45,313 bases of DNA from Candidatus Omnitrophota bacterium (lineage in GTDB: Bacteria > Omnitrophota > Gorgyraeia > Zapsychrales > Zapsychraceae): contig JAHFGL010000017.1 of the NCBI GenBank assembly GCA_023247445.1, positions 1 through 45,313 of the forward strand, written 5' to 3'. Positions 16,028 through 24,399 of the stretch are shown one piece after another (the first letter of the stretch is position 1; every line of letters starts with the position of its first letter). The translations under genes were made by a program, and so were the position numbers. The notes under the pieces were generated by a model, which had not been told where the DNA came from, made no database searches, and saw nothing but the letters and a program-made list of their open reading frames with translations.

Positions 16028-16875
16028 TGAGAAATCCTTATCGAACACAAAAAATTGCTTTTTTCTTTCTACTGATCGCAACTTTATTGATAGTTATTCC
16101 GGTTGGTATCATTGTATTAATCATAATTGAAAAAGGTTTGCCTGCCATTAGCTGGGAATTTTTAAGTGATATACCACGTAAAGGAATGCGTGCTGGTGGA
16201 ATATTCCCTGCAATTGTTGGAACAATTTATTTGGTTTCTGGGGCTATTGTTTTTGCGCTTCCGATTGGAGTTTTGGCGGCAATTTACTTGAGCGAATATG
16301 CTAAGGATAACTTATTAACTCGTCTTATTAAATTGGCGATTGTTAATTTGGCCGGTGTGCCTTCAGTTGTGTATGGGCTTTTTGGTTTGGCGTTATTTGT
16401 TGTTTTTTTTAAGTTTGGGGCATCGATTCTCTCAGGCTCGCTGACGCTGGGAATTATGATTTTACCCATTATCATTACAACATCGCGTGAAGCCTTGGAA
16501 AGTGTTCCTTATTCATTTCGCGAGGCCAGCTTGTCATTGGGTGTCAGTAAGTGGCAAACTATTCGTCATATTGTTTTACCTAATGCTATCCCTGGAATTT
16601 TGACAGGAACAATTTTGGGATTAGGTCGAGCGGCCGGTGAAACCGCCCCAATTTTATTTACAGTGGCGGCTTTTTATTTGCCTCAACTTCCTTCATCTAT
16701 ATTCGATCAGGCGATGGCATTGCCTTATCATCTTTATGTTATTTCAACTCAAGTTCCTAATGTTGATGAAAAAACTCGTTATGGGACGGCATTTGTTTTG
16801 CTTGCCATTGTTTTAGTAATGAACTTAATTGCAATTATTATTCGTTATCAATTTAGAAAGAAAAAGAAATGGTAA
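16027..16875 (+). CDS. pstA: Phosphate ABC transporter permease PstA
   Basis: A 282-residue permease. GLPAISWEFLSDIPRKGMRAGGIFPAIVGT is the typical PstA N-terminal region. The EAA-type loop is REASLSLGVSKWQTIRHIVLPNAIPG, and GLGRAAGETAPILFTVAAF follows. It pairs with PstC in the membrane and contacts one of the two PstB subunits. It overlaps pstB1 by 7 bases. Confidence 0.92.
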   Translation: MRNPYRTQKIAFFFLLIATLLIVIPVGIIVLIIIEKGLPAISWEFLSDIPRKGMRAGGIFPAIVGTIYLVSGAIVFALPIGVLAAIYLSEYAKDNLLTRLIKLAIVNLAGVPSVVYGLFGLALFVVFFKFGASILSGSLTLGIMILPIIITTSREALESVPYSFREASLSLGVSKWQTIRHIVLPNAIPGILTGTILGLGRAAGETAPILFTVAAFYLPQLPSSIFDQAMALPYHLYVISTQVPNVDEKTRYGTAFVLLAIVLVMNLIAIIIRYQFRKKKKW

Positions 16876-17615
16876 CTTTTGGGATTAAAAATTTAGATAT
16901 TTGGTTTGGAGCCGCTCAAGCTTTAAAGCAGGTAAATATTTCTATTGAATCGAATGAAATCTTAAGTATTATTGGCCCATCTAATAGTGGGAAAACAACT
17001 TTTTTGCGTATGCTTAATCGATTAAATGATTTGAGCTCTAATTGTAAAATGGCTGGAGAGGTAAGATTTGGTCAAGAGGATCTTATAAAAATTGACGTGG
17101 AATTATTGCGCAAAAGAGTCGGCATGGTATTTGCATTACCGTTACCTTTGCCATTATCGATTTTTGATAATGTCGCTTTTGGAGTTCGGATGCATGGTGA
17201 ACGTGATAGGAAAATACTCGAAAATCGTGTTGAAGAAGCACTTAAGCAATCATATTTGTGGGAAGAAGTTAAAGATCGTCTTGACGTGTCTGCATTTAAA
17301 TTGTCGGGTGGGCAACAACAACGTTTATGCATCGCACGTACACTCGCGGTTGAACCCGAAGTCATTCTTTTTGATGAGCCTTGTTCTGGACTTGACCCTA
17401 TTTCAACGGCCAAGGTAGAAGAGGCAATGCTTAAATTAAAGAAAAAATACACAATTGTTTTAGTAACCAATAATGTTAAACAAGCTGCACGTGTTGGTGA
17501 TCGAACCGCTTTTTTTCTATCTGGAGAATTAATTGAACTTGATAAAACAGATAAAATTTTTACTGCACCGCAAGATAAACGTACGGACGACTATATCACA
17601 GGAGCCTTTGGATGA
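16869..17615 (+). CDS. pstB: PstB-like ATPase 1, lacking Q-loop Gln and switch His
   Basis: A 248-residue ABC ATPase. Walker A is GPSNSGKT (36-43), the signature LSGGQ (145-149) is intact, and Walker B is VILFDE (165-170). Two catalytic positions are changed. The Q-loop reads [13 protein letters not shown] instead of [13 protein letters not shown], so Gln is Ala89. The H-switch reads VTNN instead of VTHN, so His is Asn201. By ABC-transporter rules its own nucleotide site should hydrolyse poorly, but it can supply a good signature motif to a partner. The next gene encodes a second PstB with the opposite defects. It overlaps pstB2 by 4 bases (ATGA). Confidence 0.9.
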   Translation: MVTFGIKNLDIWFGAAQALKQVNISIESNEILSIIGPSNSGKTTFLRMLNRLNDLSSNCKMAGEVRFGQEDLIKIDVELLRKRVGMVFALPLPLPLSIFDNVAFGVRMHGERDRKILENRVEEALKQSYLWEEVKDRLDVSAFKLSGGQQQRLCIARTLAVEPEVILFDEPCSGLDPISTAKVEEAMLKLKKKYTIVLVTNNVKQAARVGDRTAFFLSGELIELDKTDKIFTAPQDKRTDDYITGAFG

Positions 17616-18373
17616 TATCGGCAAAAATAGCCATTAAGAATTTGAATCTTTGGTACAGTGATTTTCAGGCGCTTAAAAATGTCAACACTACATTTGTCGC
17701 CAATAAGATTTCCGCCATGATTGGTCCATCGGGGTGTGGCAAGTCAACGCTACTTCGAACGTTCGATCGTATGAATGATTTGATTGAAGGCGTACGGGTG
17801 GATGGCCAAATTTTAATCGACCAAGAAAATATTTTTGATCCTAAAATGGATTTGGTTAAGCTCCGTAAAAAAGTTGGCATGGTGTTTCAACGGCCGAATC
17901 CATTTCCCTTGTCGATTTATGAAAATATTGTTTTTGGAGAGCGCATCCATAAAAGCAACTTAAAGCGTGATCAATTAGATGAGAGTGTTGAGATAAGTTT
18001 AAAGAGCGTTTTGTTGTGGGAGGAATTAAAAGATAAATTAAAAAAACCAGCTTTACGATTATCCCTTGAGCAAAAGCAACGATTATGCATCGCACGTCTT
18101 ATTGCGGTTAAGCCTGAAGTACTACTTATGGATGAACCCTGCTCAGCTCTAGATCCGCAAGCAACCGCTCGTATCGAGGAATTAATGCGTGAACTAAAAA
18201 ATAAATATACTATAATAATCGTCACACATAACATGCAGCAGGCAGCCCGCGTCTCGGATGATACCGGATTTATGCTTTTAGGCGAGCTTATTGAATTTGG
18301 ACATACACAAGAAATATTTACAGCCCCGAAAGATAAACGAACGGAAGATTATATTACAGGACGATATGGTTAA
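17612..18373 (+). CDS. pstB: PstB ATPase 2, with degenerate signature motif
   Basis: A 253-residue ABC ATPase. Walker A GPSGCGKS (38-45), Q-loop [13 protein letters not shown] (Q93), Walker B VLLMDE (170-175) and switch His206 in VTHNMQQA are all normal for PstB. The signature is LSLEQ (150-154) instead of LSGGQ. It should bind and activate ATP, but only against a partner with a good signature, which PstB1 provides. The pair is thus predicted to form a heterodimer with one active and one silent site. PstB in most bacteria is a homodimer. The C-terminal halves of the two are clearly related (AARV, IFTAPxDKRTxDYITG), which suggests an old tandem duplication. Confidence 0.9.
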   Translation: MISAKIAIKNLNLWYSDFQALKNVNTTFVANKISAMIGPSGCGKSTLLRTFDRMNDLIEGVRVDGQILIDQENIFDPKMDLVKLRKKVGMVFQRPNPFPLSIYENIVFGERIHKSNLKRDQLDESVEISLKSVLLWEELKDKLKKPALRLSLEQKQRLCIARLIAVKPEVLLMDEPCSALDPQATARIEELMRELKNKYTIIIVTHNMQQAARVSDDTGFMLLGELIEFGHTQEIFTAPKDKRTEDYITGRYG

Positions 18374-18394
18374 TCCTCAAAGGAGAGCTTAAGC

Positions 18395-19090
18395 ATGGAA
18401 AGACATCTTGATGAAGAGTTGAAAAATTTAAATACCGATTTATTAACCATGGCGGCGTTATCGGAGGAGGCCATCCATAAATCAATGGAAGCCCTTAAAA
18501 CGCGTAATAAAGATTTAGCCAAGTCTGTGATCGAAAATGATCAAAGAGTTGATGAGCTTGAGAATAAGATTGAAGAACATGCCATTGAAATTTTGGCACT
18601 TTTTCAACCCATGGCCAAAGACTTGCGATTTATTACAACTGGAATGCGTATTAATACAGACTTGGAACGGATTGCAGATTTAGCGGTGAATATCAGCCAA
18701 CGGGTTTTGGAAATTGCGGATATGCCCCATTTAAAACCTTTAATTGATATCCCTAAATTAGCTGAAAATGCTAAGCGTATGGTTAAAGATGCAATTGATG
18801 CCTTTGTTAAGCATGATGAAGAAATCGCCAAGAATGTTATTTTATCCGATAAGGAATCAAATCAGTTGCGTACGCTTATTATGCAAGAATTAATTCATTC
18901 ATATATGGCCAAAGATGCTTCAACGGTGACCCGTGCGGTACCACTACTTTTAATCACACGTGATTTAGAACGAATTTCGGATCATGCCTCTAATATTGCA
19001 GAGGAAGTTATTTATATGATTGAAGCTAAATTCGTCAAACACCATCCAGAAGAGCTTAAATTCCTTCATAAAAAGACTGATAATTCGTAA
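18395..19090 (+). CDS. phoU: Phosphate transport regulator PhoU
   Basis: A 231-residue all-helical protein with the two three-helix repeats of PhoU. The metal-binding-type motifs are RINTDLERIADLAVNIS and LLITRDLERISDHASNIAEEVIYMIEA. FDEEL-like start and length agree with the family. PhoU sits between the Pst ATPases and PhoR and turns off signalling when phosphate is plentiful. AAAGGAGAGC precedes the start. It ends the pst operon, with a hairpin-plus-T-run 14 bases downstream. Confidence 0.93.
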   Translation: MERHLDEELKNLNTDLLTMAALSEEAIHKSMEALKTRNKDLAKSVIENDQRVDELENKIEEHAIEILALFQPMAKDLRFITTGMRINTDLERIADLAVNISQRVLEIADMPHLKPLIDIPKLAENAKRMVKDAIDAFVKHDEEIAKNVILSDKESNQLRTLIMQELIHSYMAKDASTVTRAVPLLLITRDLERISDHASNIAEEVIYMIEAKFVKHHPEELKFLHKKTDNS

Positions 19091-19103
19091 TTAGCTAGGT
19101 TTA

Positions 19104-19170
19104 TTAGAGGAAGTCACCAGGGGATCCTTTTCTTGGAGGAGGTAAGCCTGGCGTATTTCCTCTAAATTTT
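19104..19170 (+). terminator. Probable terminator after phoU
   Basis: TTAGAGGAA (from 19104) pairs with TTCCTCTAA (to 19165), with an inner CCAGG/CCTGG stem, followed by ATTTT. The loop is long, so strength is uncertain. Confidence 0.5.
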
Positions 19171-19171
19171 G

Positions 19172-19180
19172 TGTTATACT
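19172..19180 (+). promoter_or_regulatory. Extended -10 promoter for ppx-ppk
   Basis: TGTTATACT is an extended -10 (TG-N-TATACT). No good -35 box is seen. It lies at the end of the phoU terminator region and would give a leader of about 120 bases before ppx. Confidence 0.45.
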
Positions 19181-19198
19181 CTCAGGTGGGCATTTTTA

Positions 19199-19301
19199 AC
19201 AGTGTAGGAAAGGATAAACCTTTCCTAACTGCTAGAAAATTCCTTTCCTGCACAGCAAAGAAGATATGACGAACGAAGTGAGGAATTTTCTTGCGAAAGG
19301 G
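19199..19301 (+). promoter_or_regulatory. Structured leader of ppx with competing hairpins
   Basis: TAGGAAAGG (19205-19213) pairs with CCTTTCCTA (19219-19227). AGAAAATTCC (19234-19243) pairs with GGAATTTTCT (19282-19291). A second CCTTTC (19242-19247) is complementary to GAAAGG (19295-19300), which is the Shine-Dalgarno sequence of ppx. The last two pairings interlock, so the region could form a pseudoknot or switch folds. Alternatively it is one of the palindromic repeats of this genome. Confidence 0.4.
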
Positions 19302-19306
19302 ACAAC

Positions 19307-20842
19307 ATGCGTGCTGCTGTTATTGATATTGGTTCAAGTTCAATCAAACTGATCATCGGAGAAAAAGTCGATGACCAGATTAAGGTCTTAGAGTCACTTA
19401 AGAACATGGTGCCACTGGGGACCAACGCCTTCCTAAAAGAACGTATCTCGCAGGGCATTATTAACCAAACCATCGCCGTTATCGAACGATATAAACAAGT
19501 CATTAAAGAATACGATGTCACCAGCATTAAGGTGATCGCGACCAATGCCGTACGGGTTGCGCGAAACAAGGATTTGTTTATCGACACGGTTTATCGTAAA
19601 ACCGGTTTTAAGATCGAAGTTTTAAATGTCGGGGACGTGGTCTATTATATCGATTCATTTTTATCGCTTAAACTTAAAAAAACTTATCCAATTTTTGAGA
19701 AGAATTTATTGATTGCAGAGTTGGGGGCCGGAAGCCTCGACATCTCAATCATGGAGAAAGGTTACACATTAATTAATTTCGGGATCCCTATCGGAACCTT
19801 GCGACTTAAACAGTTTAAGGGAAAGATTGAAGGGAGCTTAGAGGAAATTAATGTGGCGATGAACGAATACATCGAGAATGAACTCTTAAGTGTCAAAGAT
19901 GATTTTCCAAAATTAACGATCGATGACGTCATTTTGATTGATGAGCGTTATACCTCATTTGTTCACAAAATCTTGCCTGATAACAAAGTTGAATCAAACT
20001 TTTTTCAATTAAAGCAAAAAGAGGCCGATGCCTTTTTGGCCAAGGTTACTGAAACCAATTTAGATGAGCTGGCCAGGCGTTACAATATCCCAACCGAGGT
20101 CGCCGATACCCTTGATGGATATGCAATCATCGTTAACACCTTGCTTAAGTTAAATAAAAGTAATTACATTTATATCCTTGAAACGTCGCTGCCGGAAGCT
20201 CTTTTGGCCAATGTCTTATTTAATTTTGAGCTTTCTAAGACAACTAACAAAACTAACCAACTGGTTTCCGTTGCCAACTTTTTGTGCCGTAAGTACAATG
20301 TCGATTTAGCCCACGTTAAACATGTGGCCCAATTATCAGAAATACTCTTTAATGATCTTAAGGAAATTCTGGGCTTAGAAGAACAAGATTCTATCTATTT
20401 AATTTTGGCGGGGTATTTGCATGATATTGGTAAGTTTATTAGTAATCGCAGCCATCATAAACATTCGGAATATATTATTAATTCACTTAACTTATTCCGG
20501 CTAACTGATGAAGATATTAAAATTATCGCCTGTATTGCCCGGTATCATCGGCGTTCATCACCACTGCCGGCACATATCCTTTATAGTTCTTTATCATCAG
20601 ATAAACAGATTTTGGTTCAAAAATTAAGTTCGCTTTTACGCATGGCCAACGCCCTAGACAGCTCACATAAACAGAAAATCAAAAAGCTCGAAGTTAAGAT
20701 TAATCAAAAGGAAGAAGTTTCGTTGGTTGTAACAACACCAGAAAATTTTATTTTAGAAAAAGCTAATTTTTTTGAGAAGAAGGAGCTGTTCGAAGAGTTA
20801 TCAGGAAATAGAATCGCCCTTATGATTAAGAGTCAGGATTAA
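19307..20842 (+). CDS. ppx: Ppx/GppA family phosphatase with HD domain
   Basis: A 511-residue protein. Residues 1-300 form the actin-like Ppx/GppA fold: AVIDIGSSSIKLIIGE, IKVIATNAVRVARNKD and AELGAGSLDISIMEKG, the last in place of the more common GGGSTE. Residues 315-500 form an HD-type domain with AGYLHDIGKFI and YHRRSSPLPAH, as in long exopolyphosphatases. It degrades polyphosphate or pppGpp. It lies 2 bases before ppk, so synthesis and breakdown of polyphosphate are encoded together behind the phosphate uptake operon. Polyphosphatase is favoured over pppGpp hydrolase by this context. Confidence 0.85.
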   Translation: MRAAVIDIGSSSIKLIIGEKVDDQIKVLESLKNMVPLGTNAFLKERISQGIINQTIAVIERYKQVIKEYDVTSIKVIATNAVRVARNKDLFIDTVYRKTGFKIEVLNVGDVVYYIDSFLSLKLKKTYPIFEKNLLIAELGAGSLDISIMEKGYTLINFGIPIGTLRLKQFKGKIEGSLEEINVAMNEYIENELLSVKDDFPKLTIDDVILIDERYTSFVHKILPDNKVESNFFQLKQKEADAFLAKVTETNLDELARRYNIPTEVADTLDGYAIIVNTLLKLNKSNYIYILETSLPEALLANVLFNFELSKTTNKTNQLVSVANFLCRKYNVDLAHVKHVAQLSEILFNDLKEILGLEEQDSIYLILAGYLHDIGKFISNRSHHKHSEYIINSLNLFRLTDEDIKIIACIARYHRRSSPLPAHILYSSLSSDKQILVQKLSSLLRMANALDSSHKQKIKKLEVKINQKEEVSLVVTTPENFILEKANFFEKKELFEELSGNRIALMIKSQD

Positions 20843-20844
20843 CT

Positions 20845-22878
20845 ATGGATAGTGAAAAACGCCCAGAACAAGATAAATTTATTCACCGCGACTTAAGTTG
20901 GCTTAAGTTTAATGAGCGCGTGCTTGAGGAAGCAGCAGATTTTTCTAATCCTCTACTTGAACGTGTTAAATTCCTAGCCATCTTTATCAATAATCTCGAT
21001 GAGTTTTTTATGGTGCGTGTTGCTGGTGTTAAGCGGCTCATTGATTCCGGATATAACAATAAAGATCGATATGGCTATTATCCGCAAGAAGTGTTCGAGG
21101 CAATTAAAGATCAATCGGAGCAACTTATCAAACGCTTGTATGATGTTTATCAAAACAAAATTTGTAAGGATTTAGAAAAAAATGAAATCTTTTTAAAAAC
21201 TTCGGAAAACTTAAATGCTGAACAAAAAAAATATGTTAAGAGATATTTTGATACAACACTTTTCCCCATCATTACACCGATGGCGGTTGATCAGGGGAGG
21301 CCATTTCCAGTTCTTCCGTCAAAAACGTTGGCCTTTGCTGTTAGTTTGAGCCGTAAAGATGAAACGCTTCTAGCTATTATTCCGATCCCGAAGAATATTC
21401 CTCGTCTTTTGAAACTTCCGGCGGAAAAAGATGAGGTCAATTTTATATTGATTGATGAAATCATTCGCCAGAATATCGACGTCTTCTTCAAGGGATATAA
21501 GATTAATAATTTTGCCCTATTTCGTTTGATGAAAGATAGTGAGTTTTCTTTGGAGGAAGAGTTTACCAGCGATCTTCTAAAAGCCATTGAGGCAGAAGTG
21601 CGTAAGCGTTCCTGGGCTAAGGTTGTTTATCTGGAAGTTGAAAAGGCCTGCCCGCCAGAGCTTTTAGAAACATTGTGTCAGGGGTTAAATTTTCTTAAAG
21701 AAGATATTGTGCGTATTAGTAGTGAATTAGACCTGGCCTATCTTTTTGAATTAAATGCCCAGGTTGAGAAACCGCAGCTATGTTATAAAAGTTTTGTCCC
21801 GGCCAAGATTAGTTATGAGAATATTTTTGATAAGATTAATGAGGGTGATTTTGTTGCGCATTTGCCGTTTCAATCTTTTTATCCAACCGTTGATTTAATT
21901 ACCGCCGCGGCTAAAGATGAAAATGTTCTCGCCATTAAAATGACGCTCTATCGAACGAATCAGGATTCGGCAATCATCCGTGCGCTTCAAGAAGCGGCAA
22001 AAAATAAAAAACAAGTAACGGTATTGGTCGAAATAAAAGCTCGGTTTGATGAAGAAAAGAATATTAATTGGGTCCGGGAATTAGAGGCCGTTGGCTGTCA
22101 TGTCATTTACGGGATTGCGGGGCTAAAAATTCACTCTAAAATGACCTTGATTGTCCGAAAAGATGAAGGACGCATTAGGCGCTACGTTCATTTATCAACC
22201 GGTAACTATAATGAAAACACCGCGAGGGTCTATACCGACATTGGTTATTTCACCGCCAATGATGATTTTGCCAAAGATATTTCTGATATGTTTAATGTGA
22301 TCACCGGATATTCGCTTCCTTCGTCATGGAAGAGAATCATTTCTTCGCCCAATGATTTACGAAAATTCTTTTTCGATTTGATTGATAGTGAGATTACTTC
22401 ACAAAAGAAATCCAAAAATGGTTTGATTATGGCCAAGATGAACTCGCTGGAGGATCCTCAGATCATTGAGAAGCTTTATGAGGCATCTGCGGCGGGCGTT
22501 AAAATTAAACTTTTAGTGCGGGGCATTTGTTGTCTTCTCCCGGGGAAAGAGGGCTTAAGTGAAAATATTGAAGTTAAAAGTGTTGTGGGACGATTCTTAG
22601 AACATTCTAGATTTTTTATTGTTCATAATAACGGCAGCCCACGTTATTTTATCTCTTCGGCCGATTGGATGACGCGCAATTTTGACAAACGCATTGAGCT
22701 TTTGTTTGAGATTTATAAAGATGAAATTAAAGAAAATTTAAGTTTTTTAATGAACAAATACTGGTCTGACAATATCAAATCCCGCCAACTATCTTCAGAT
22801 AAAACCTACCTAAAATTAAAGCCCGAAGGTGAAAAGTTTAATGTTCAGGAATATTTAATTGATTATTACGGAAAGTAG
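20845..22878 (+). CDS. ppk: Polyphosphate kinase 1
   Basis: A 677-residue PPK1. The N-terminal domain starts HRDLSWLKFNERVLEEA, and FINNLDEFFMVRVAGVKR follows. Two catalytic histidines are seen. H430 in GLKIHSKMTLIV is the autophosphorylated type, and H587 in FLEHSRFFIVHNNG matches the second. Their spacing equals that of H435 and H592 in the E. coli enzyme. PPK1 polymerises the gamma phosphate of ATP into polyphosphate. Its stop codon lies only 6 bases from the stop of the convergent ROK gene, with no terminator between. Confidence 0.95.
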   Translation: MDSEKRPEQDKFIHRDLSWLKFNERVLEEAADFSNPLLERVKFLAIFINNLDEFFMVRVAGVKRLIDSGYNNKDRYGYYPQEVFEAIKDQSEQLIKRLYDVYQNKICKDLEKNEIFLKTSENLNAEQKKYVKRYFDTTLFPIITPMAVDQGRPFPVLPSKTLAFAVSLSRKDETLLAIIPIPKNIPRLLKLPAEKDEVNFILIDEIIRQNIDVFFKGYKINNFALFRLMKDSEFSLEEEFTSDLLKAIEAEVRKRSWAKVVYLEVEKACPPELLETLCQGLNFLKEDIVRISSELDLAYLFELNAQVEKPQLCYKSFVPAKISYENIFDKINEGDFVAHLPFQSFYPTVDLITAAAKDENVLAIKMTLYRTNQDSAIIRALQEAAKNKKQVTVLVEIKARFDEEKNINWVRELEAVGCHVIYGIAGLKIHSKMTLIVRKDEGRIRRYVHLSTGNYNENTARVYTDIGYFTANDDFAKDISDMFNVITGYSLPSSWKRIISSPNDLRKFFFDLIDSEITSQKKSKNGLIMAKMNSLEDPQIIEKLYEASAAGVKIKLLVRGICCLLPGKEGLSENIEVKSVVGRFLEHSRFFIVHNNGSPRYFISSADWMTRNFDKRIELLFEIYKDEIKENLSFLMNKYWSDNIKSRQLSSDKTYLKLKPEGEKFNVQEYLIDYYGK

Positions 22879-22884
22879 ATAAGA

Positions 22885-23847
22885 TTAGGACGATGAACGA
22901 ATAAGGGCCACCGCACCTAAGAGCACGGCATCATCGCCTAACTTTGATTCGACAATTTGGCAGCGTTTTAATTTTTTAAAGAAGGGATCGCTGTAAGCCG
23001 TTTTTCGGATGATGGGCAGTATAAAATCCCCGCAGGCCTCAACGACACCGCCACCTAAGACAATCACTTGTGGATTGAAAATATGTGTCAAAGAAATACA
23101 TGCTTCGCCTAGAATGTAAGAGGCGTTGGTCATAATTTTGGTTGTTAGCGGATCATGTGATTTAAGTGCATCTTTTAAAAGTTTACTTTTGATTGGTTTA
23201 TTCGACGAAATTTTGTTGGCCAAAATAGTTTTTTTCCCTTTCTTAATCGCTTGACGGATATCACGTTCGATGGCCCAGCGGCTAGCCAAGGCTTCTAAGC
23301 ATCCTTGATTACCACAGCTGCAGAGAGGGCCATCTGTTTCCATTATCATGTGACCTAATTCCGCCGCGGCTCCTTGGGCCCCGATAAATAATTTGCCGTT
23401 AACAATAATGGCGCCACCGATTCCTGTTCCGGGAAATAAACCAATGACGTGATGAAGATTTTTAGCCGCGCCGAGCCATTGTTCACCAAGTAAGCCTAAG
23501 TTGACATCATTACCCGCCGCAACTTTGACCTTAAAAATTTTCGATAAACTTTGGCTGATGGCGAGTCCTGCCATGTCAATATTAGGAGCCGCTAATATTT
23601 TGTTTTCATCAATATCAACGATGCCCGGAATGCCGATGCCGATACCGCCAATTTCCTTAATGGATAAATCATTTTGCGTTATAAGATCGTCAACAAGATT
23701 GGTAATAGTTTTATAAATAACTGATCGTGAGACTTTCGGTGGCGTTGATATTTTTATTTTGGCTAAGATTTTTCCGGAAGGGTTAACTAAACCAGTTGCA
23801 ATCTTTGTCCCACCAATATCGATTCCAATAAAAATTTTATTTTTCAT
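22885..23847 (-). CDS. ROK family sugar kinase (glucokinase-like)
   Basis: A 320-residue protein without an N-terminal helix-turn-helix, so a kinase and not a ROK repressor. GIDIGGTKIATGLVN is the ATP-phosphate motif. LFPGTGIGGAIIVNGKLF and ELGHMIMETDGP carry the sugar-binding residues. CSCGNQGCLEALAS is the ROK zinc motif. Glucokinase is the commonest activity, but N-acetylsugar kinases share these motifs. The promoter on this strand places the transcription start within a few bases of the ATG and there is no Shine-Dalgarno sequence, so translation may be leaderless. Confidence 0.85.
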   Translation of the reverse strand: MKNKIFIGIDIGGTKIATGLVNPSGKILAKIKISTPPKVSRSVIYKTITNLVDDLITQNDLSIKEIGGIGIGIPGIVDIDENKILAAPNIDMAGLAISQSLSKIFKVKVAAGNDVNLGLLGEQWLGAAKNLHHVIGLFPGTGIGGAIIVNGKLFIGAQGAAAELGHMIMETDGPLCSCGNQGCLEALASRWAIERDIRQAIKKGKKTILANKISSNKPIKSKLLKDALKSHDPLTTKIMTNASYILGEACISLTHIFNPQVIVLGGGVVEACGDFILPIIRKTAYSDPFFKKLKRCQIVESKLGDDAVLLGAVALIRSSS

Positions 23848-23853
23848 AACTAG

Positions 23854-23913
23854 ATTATATACCGCGTTTCAAAAGAATATGCAACATTTGTTTAAGAAAA
23901 ACGCGGTATTATC
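23854..23913 (-). promoter_or_regulatory. Promoter of the ROK gene within a palindrome
   Basis: On the minus strand, TTGCAT (23884-23879) and TATATA (23861-23856) are 17 bases apart. A 10-bp inverted repeat, TACCGCGTTT and AAACGCGGTA, spans the promoter on the plus strand at about 23860-23913. One arm lies between the -35 and -10 boxes, so it could be an operator. Confidence 0.5.
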
Positions 23914-24124
23914 CCTCGTCTTTCTGGTTCGATAGGTGTTTTTAGTGTTATAAATTAATGAAACGAGGGATACCACTATTAATTTTAAGAAAAATAAGTA
24001 AGTTTAAAAACTTAAAATTGGAAACGGTTTCTTTTGTTGGTCAATCATGTTATAAATTGTTTATTTTCATATGGTTATGGAAGCTTGCTAAAAATATGGT
24101 TTTTAAGAAACCTCGGTCGGTGGC
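23914..24124. other. Intergenic stretch with one inverted repeat
   Basis: ATCCCTCGT (about 23919) and ACGAGGGAT (about 23963) form an inverted repeat with a long loop. GAAAC-G-GTTTC near 24021-24032 is a small symmetric site. I see no convincing gene. Confidence 0.3.
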
Positions 24125-24153
24125 TTGCCGATAGCATACTTAGAGAATATACT
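24125..24153 (+). promoter_or_regulatory. Promoter of the riboswitch-controlled operon
   Basis: TTGCCG (24125-24130) and TATACT (24148-24153) with a 17-base spacer. The start would be near 24160, about 35 bases before the aptamer. Confidence 0.6.
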
Positions 24154-24193
24154 TTTATTGTAAGAACAGTTCATTGATAGATTAACTAATAAG

Positions 24194-24282
24194 TACTCAG
24201 TTGATAAGGGCAAACCTAGGGTAACCTAGGGACGCAAAGCTAAAGGGTCCATTGGGGGGACAGCCAGCTACCAAAATGAGTA
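24194..24282 (+). ncRNA. c-di-GMP class I (GEMM-I) riboswitch aptamer
   Basis: The conserved blocks are present in order: AAGGGCAAACC (24206-24216), a CCTAGGGTAACCTAGG hairpin, GGACGCAAAGC (24230-24240), a GGGTCC...GGGGGGACAGCC helix and CAGCTACC. P1 is TACTCA (24194-24199) with TGAGTA (24277-24282). The middle G of AGGGCAAACC corresponds to the c-di-GMP-type guanine, not the adenine of cGAMP-binding variants. AAAATGA (24274-24280) can instead pair with TCATTTT (24284-24290), which excludes P1. This may be the switch element, although it does not overlap the terminator stem. Confidence 0.9.
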
Positions 24283-24292
24283 ATCATTTTCG

Positions 24293-24328
24293 GCGTTTGC
24301 TCTTAGTCAAAGAACAAACGCTTTTTTT
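24293..24328 (+). terminator. First terminator after the riboswitch
   Basis: GCGTTTG (24293-24299) pairs with CAAACGC (24315-24321), followed by seven Ts. It is the likely expression platform. Confidence 0.8.
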
Positions 24329-24350
24329 GTTTCTAGACTAAGACACATAC

Positions 24351-24387
24351 GGCGCTTGCTCATATCAATCGGGCAAGCGCCTTTTTT
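24351..24387 (+). terminator. Second terminator, just before the protease start
   Basis: GGCGCTTGC (24351-24359) pairs with GCAAGCGCC (24373-24381), followed by six Ts. It ends 12 bases before the ATG at 24400, so two terminators in series guard this operon. Confidence 0.8.
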
Positions 24388-24399
24388 ATTGGAAAAAAT

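Noticed and set aside
16869-18373. PstB duplication as an assembly artefact
   Set aside because: The two genes differ throughout and overlap by 4 bases in a translationally coupled way.
24194-24282. cGAMP-type (GEMM-Ib) riboswitch
   Set aside because: The ligand-recognition position appears to be G, as in c-di-GMP aptamers.
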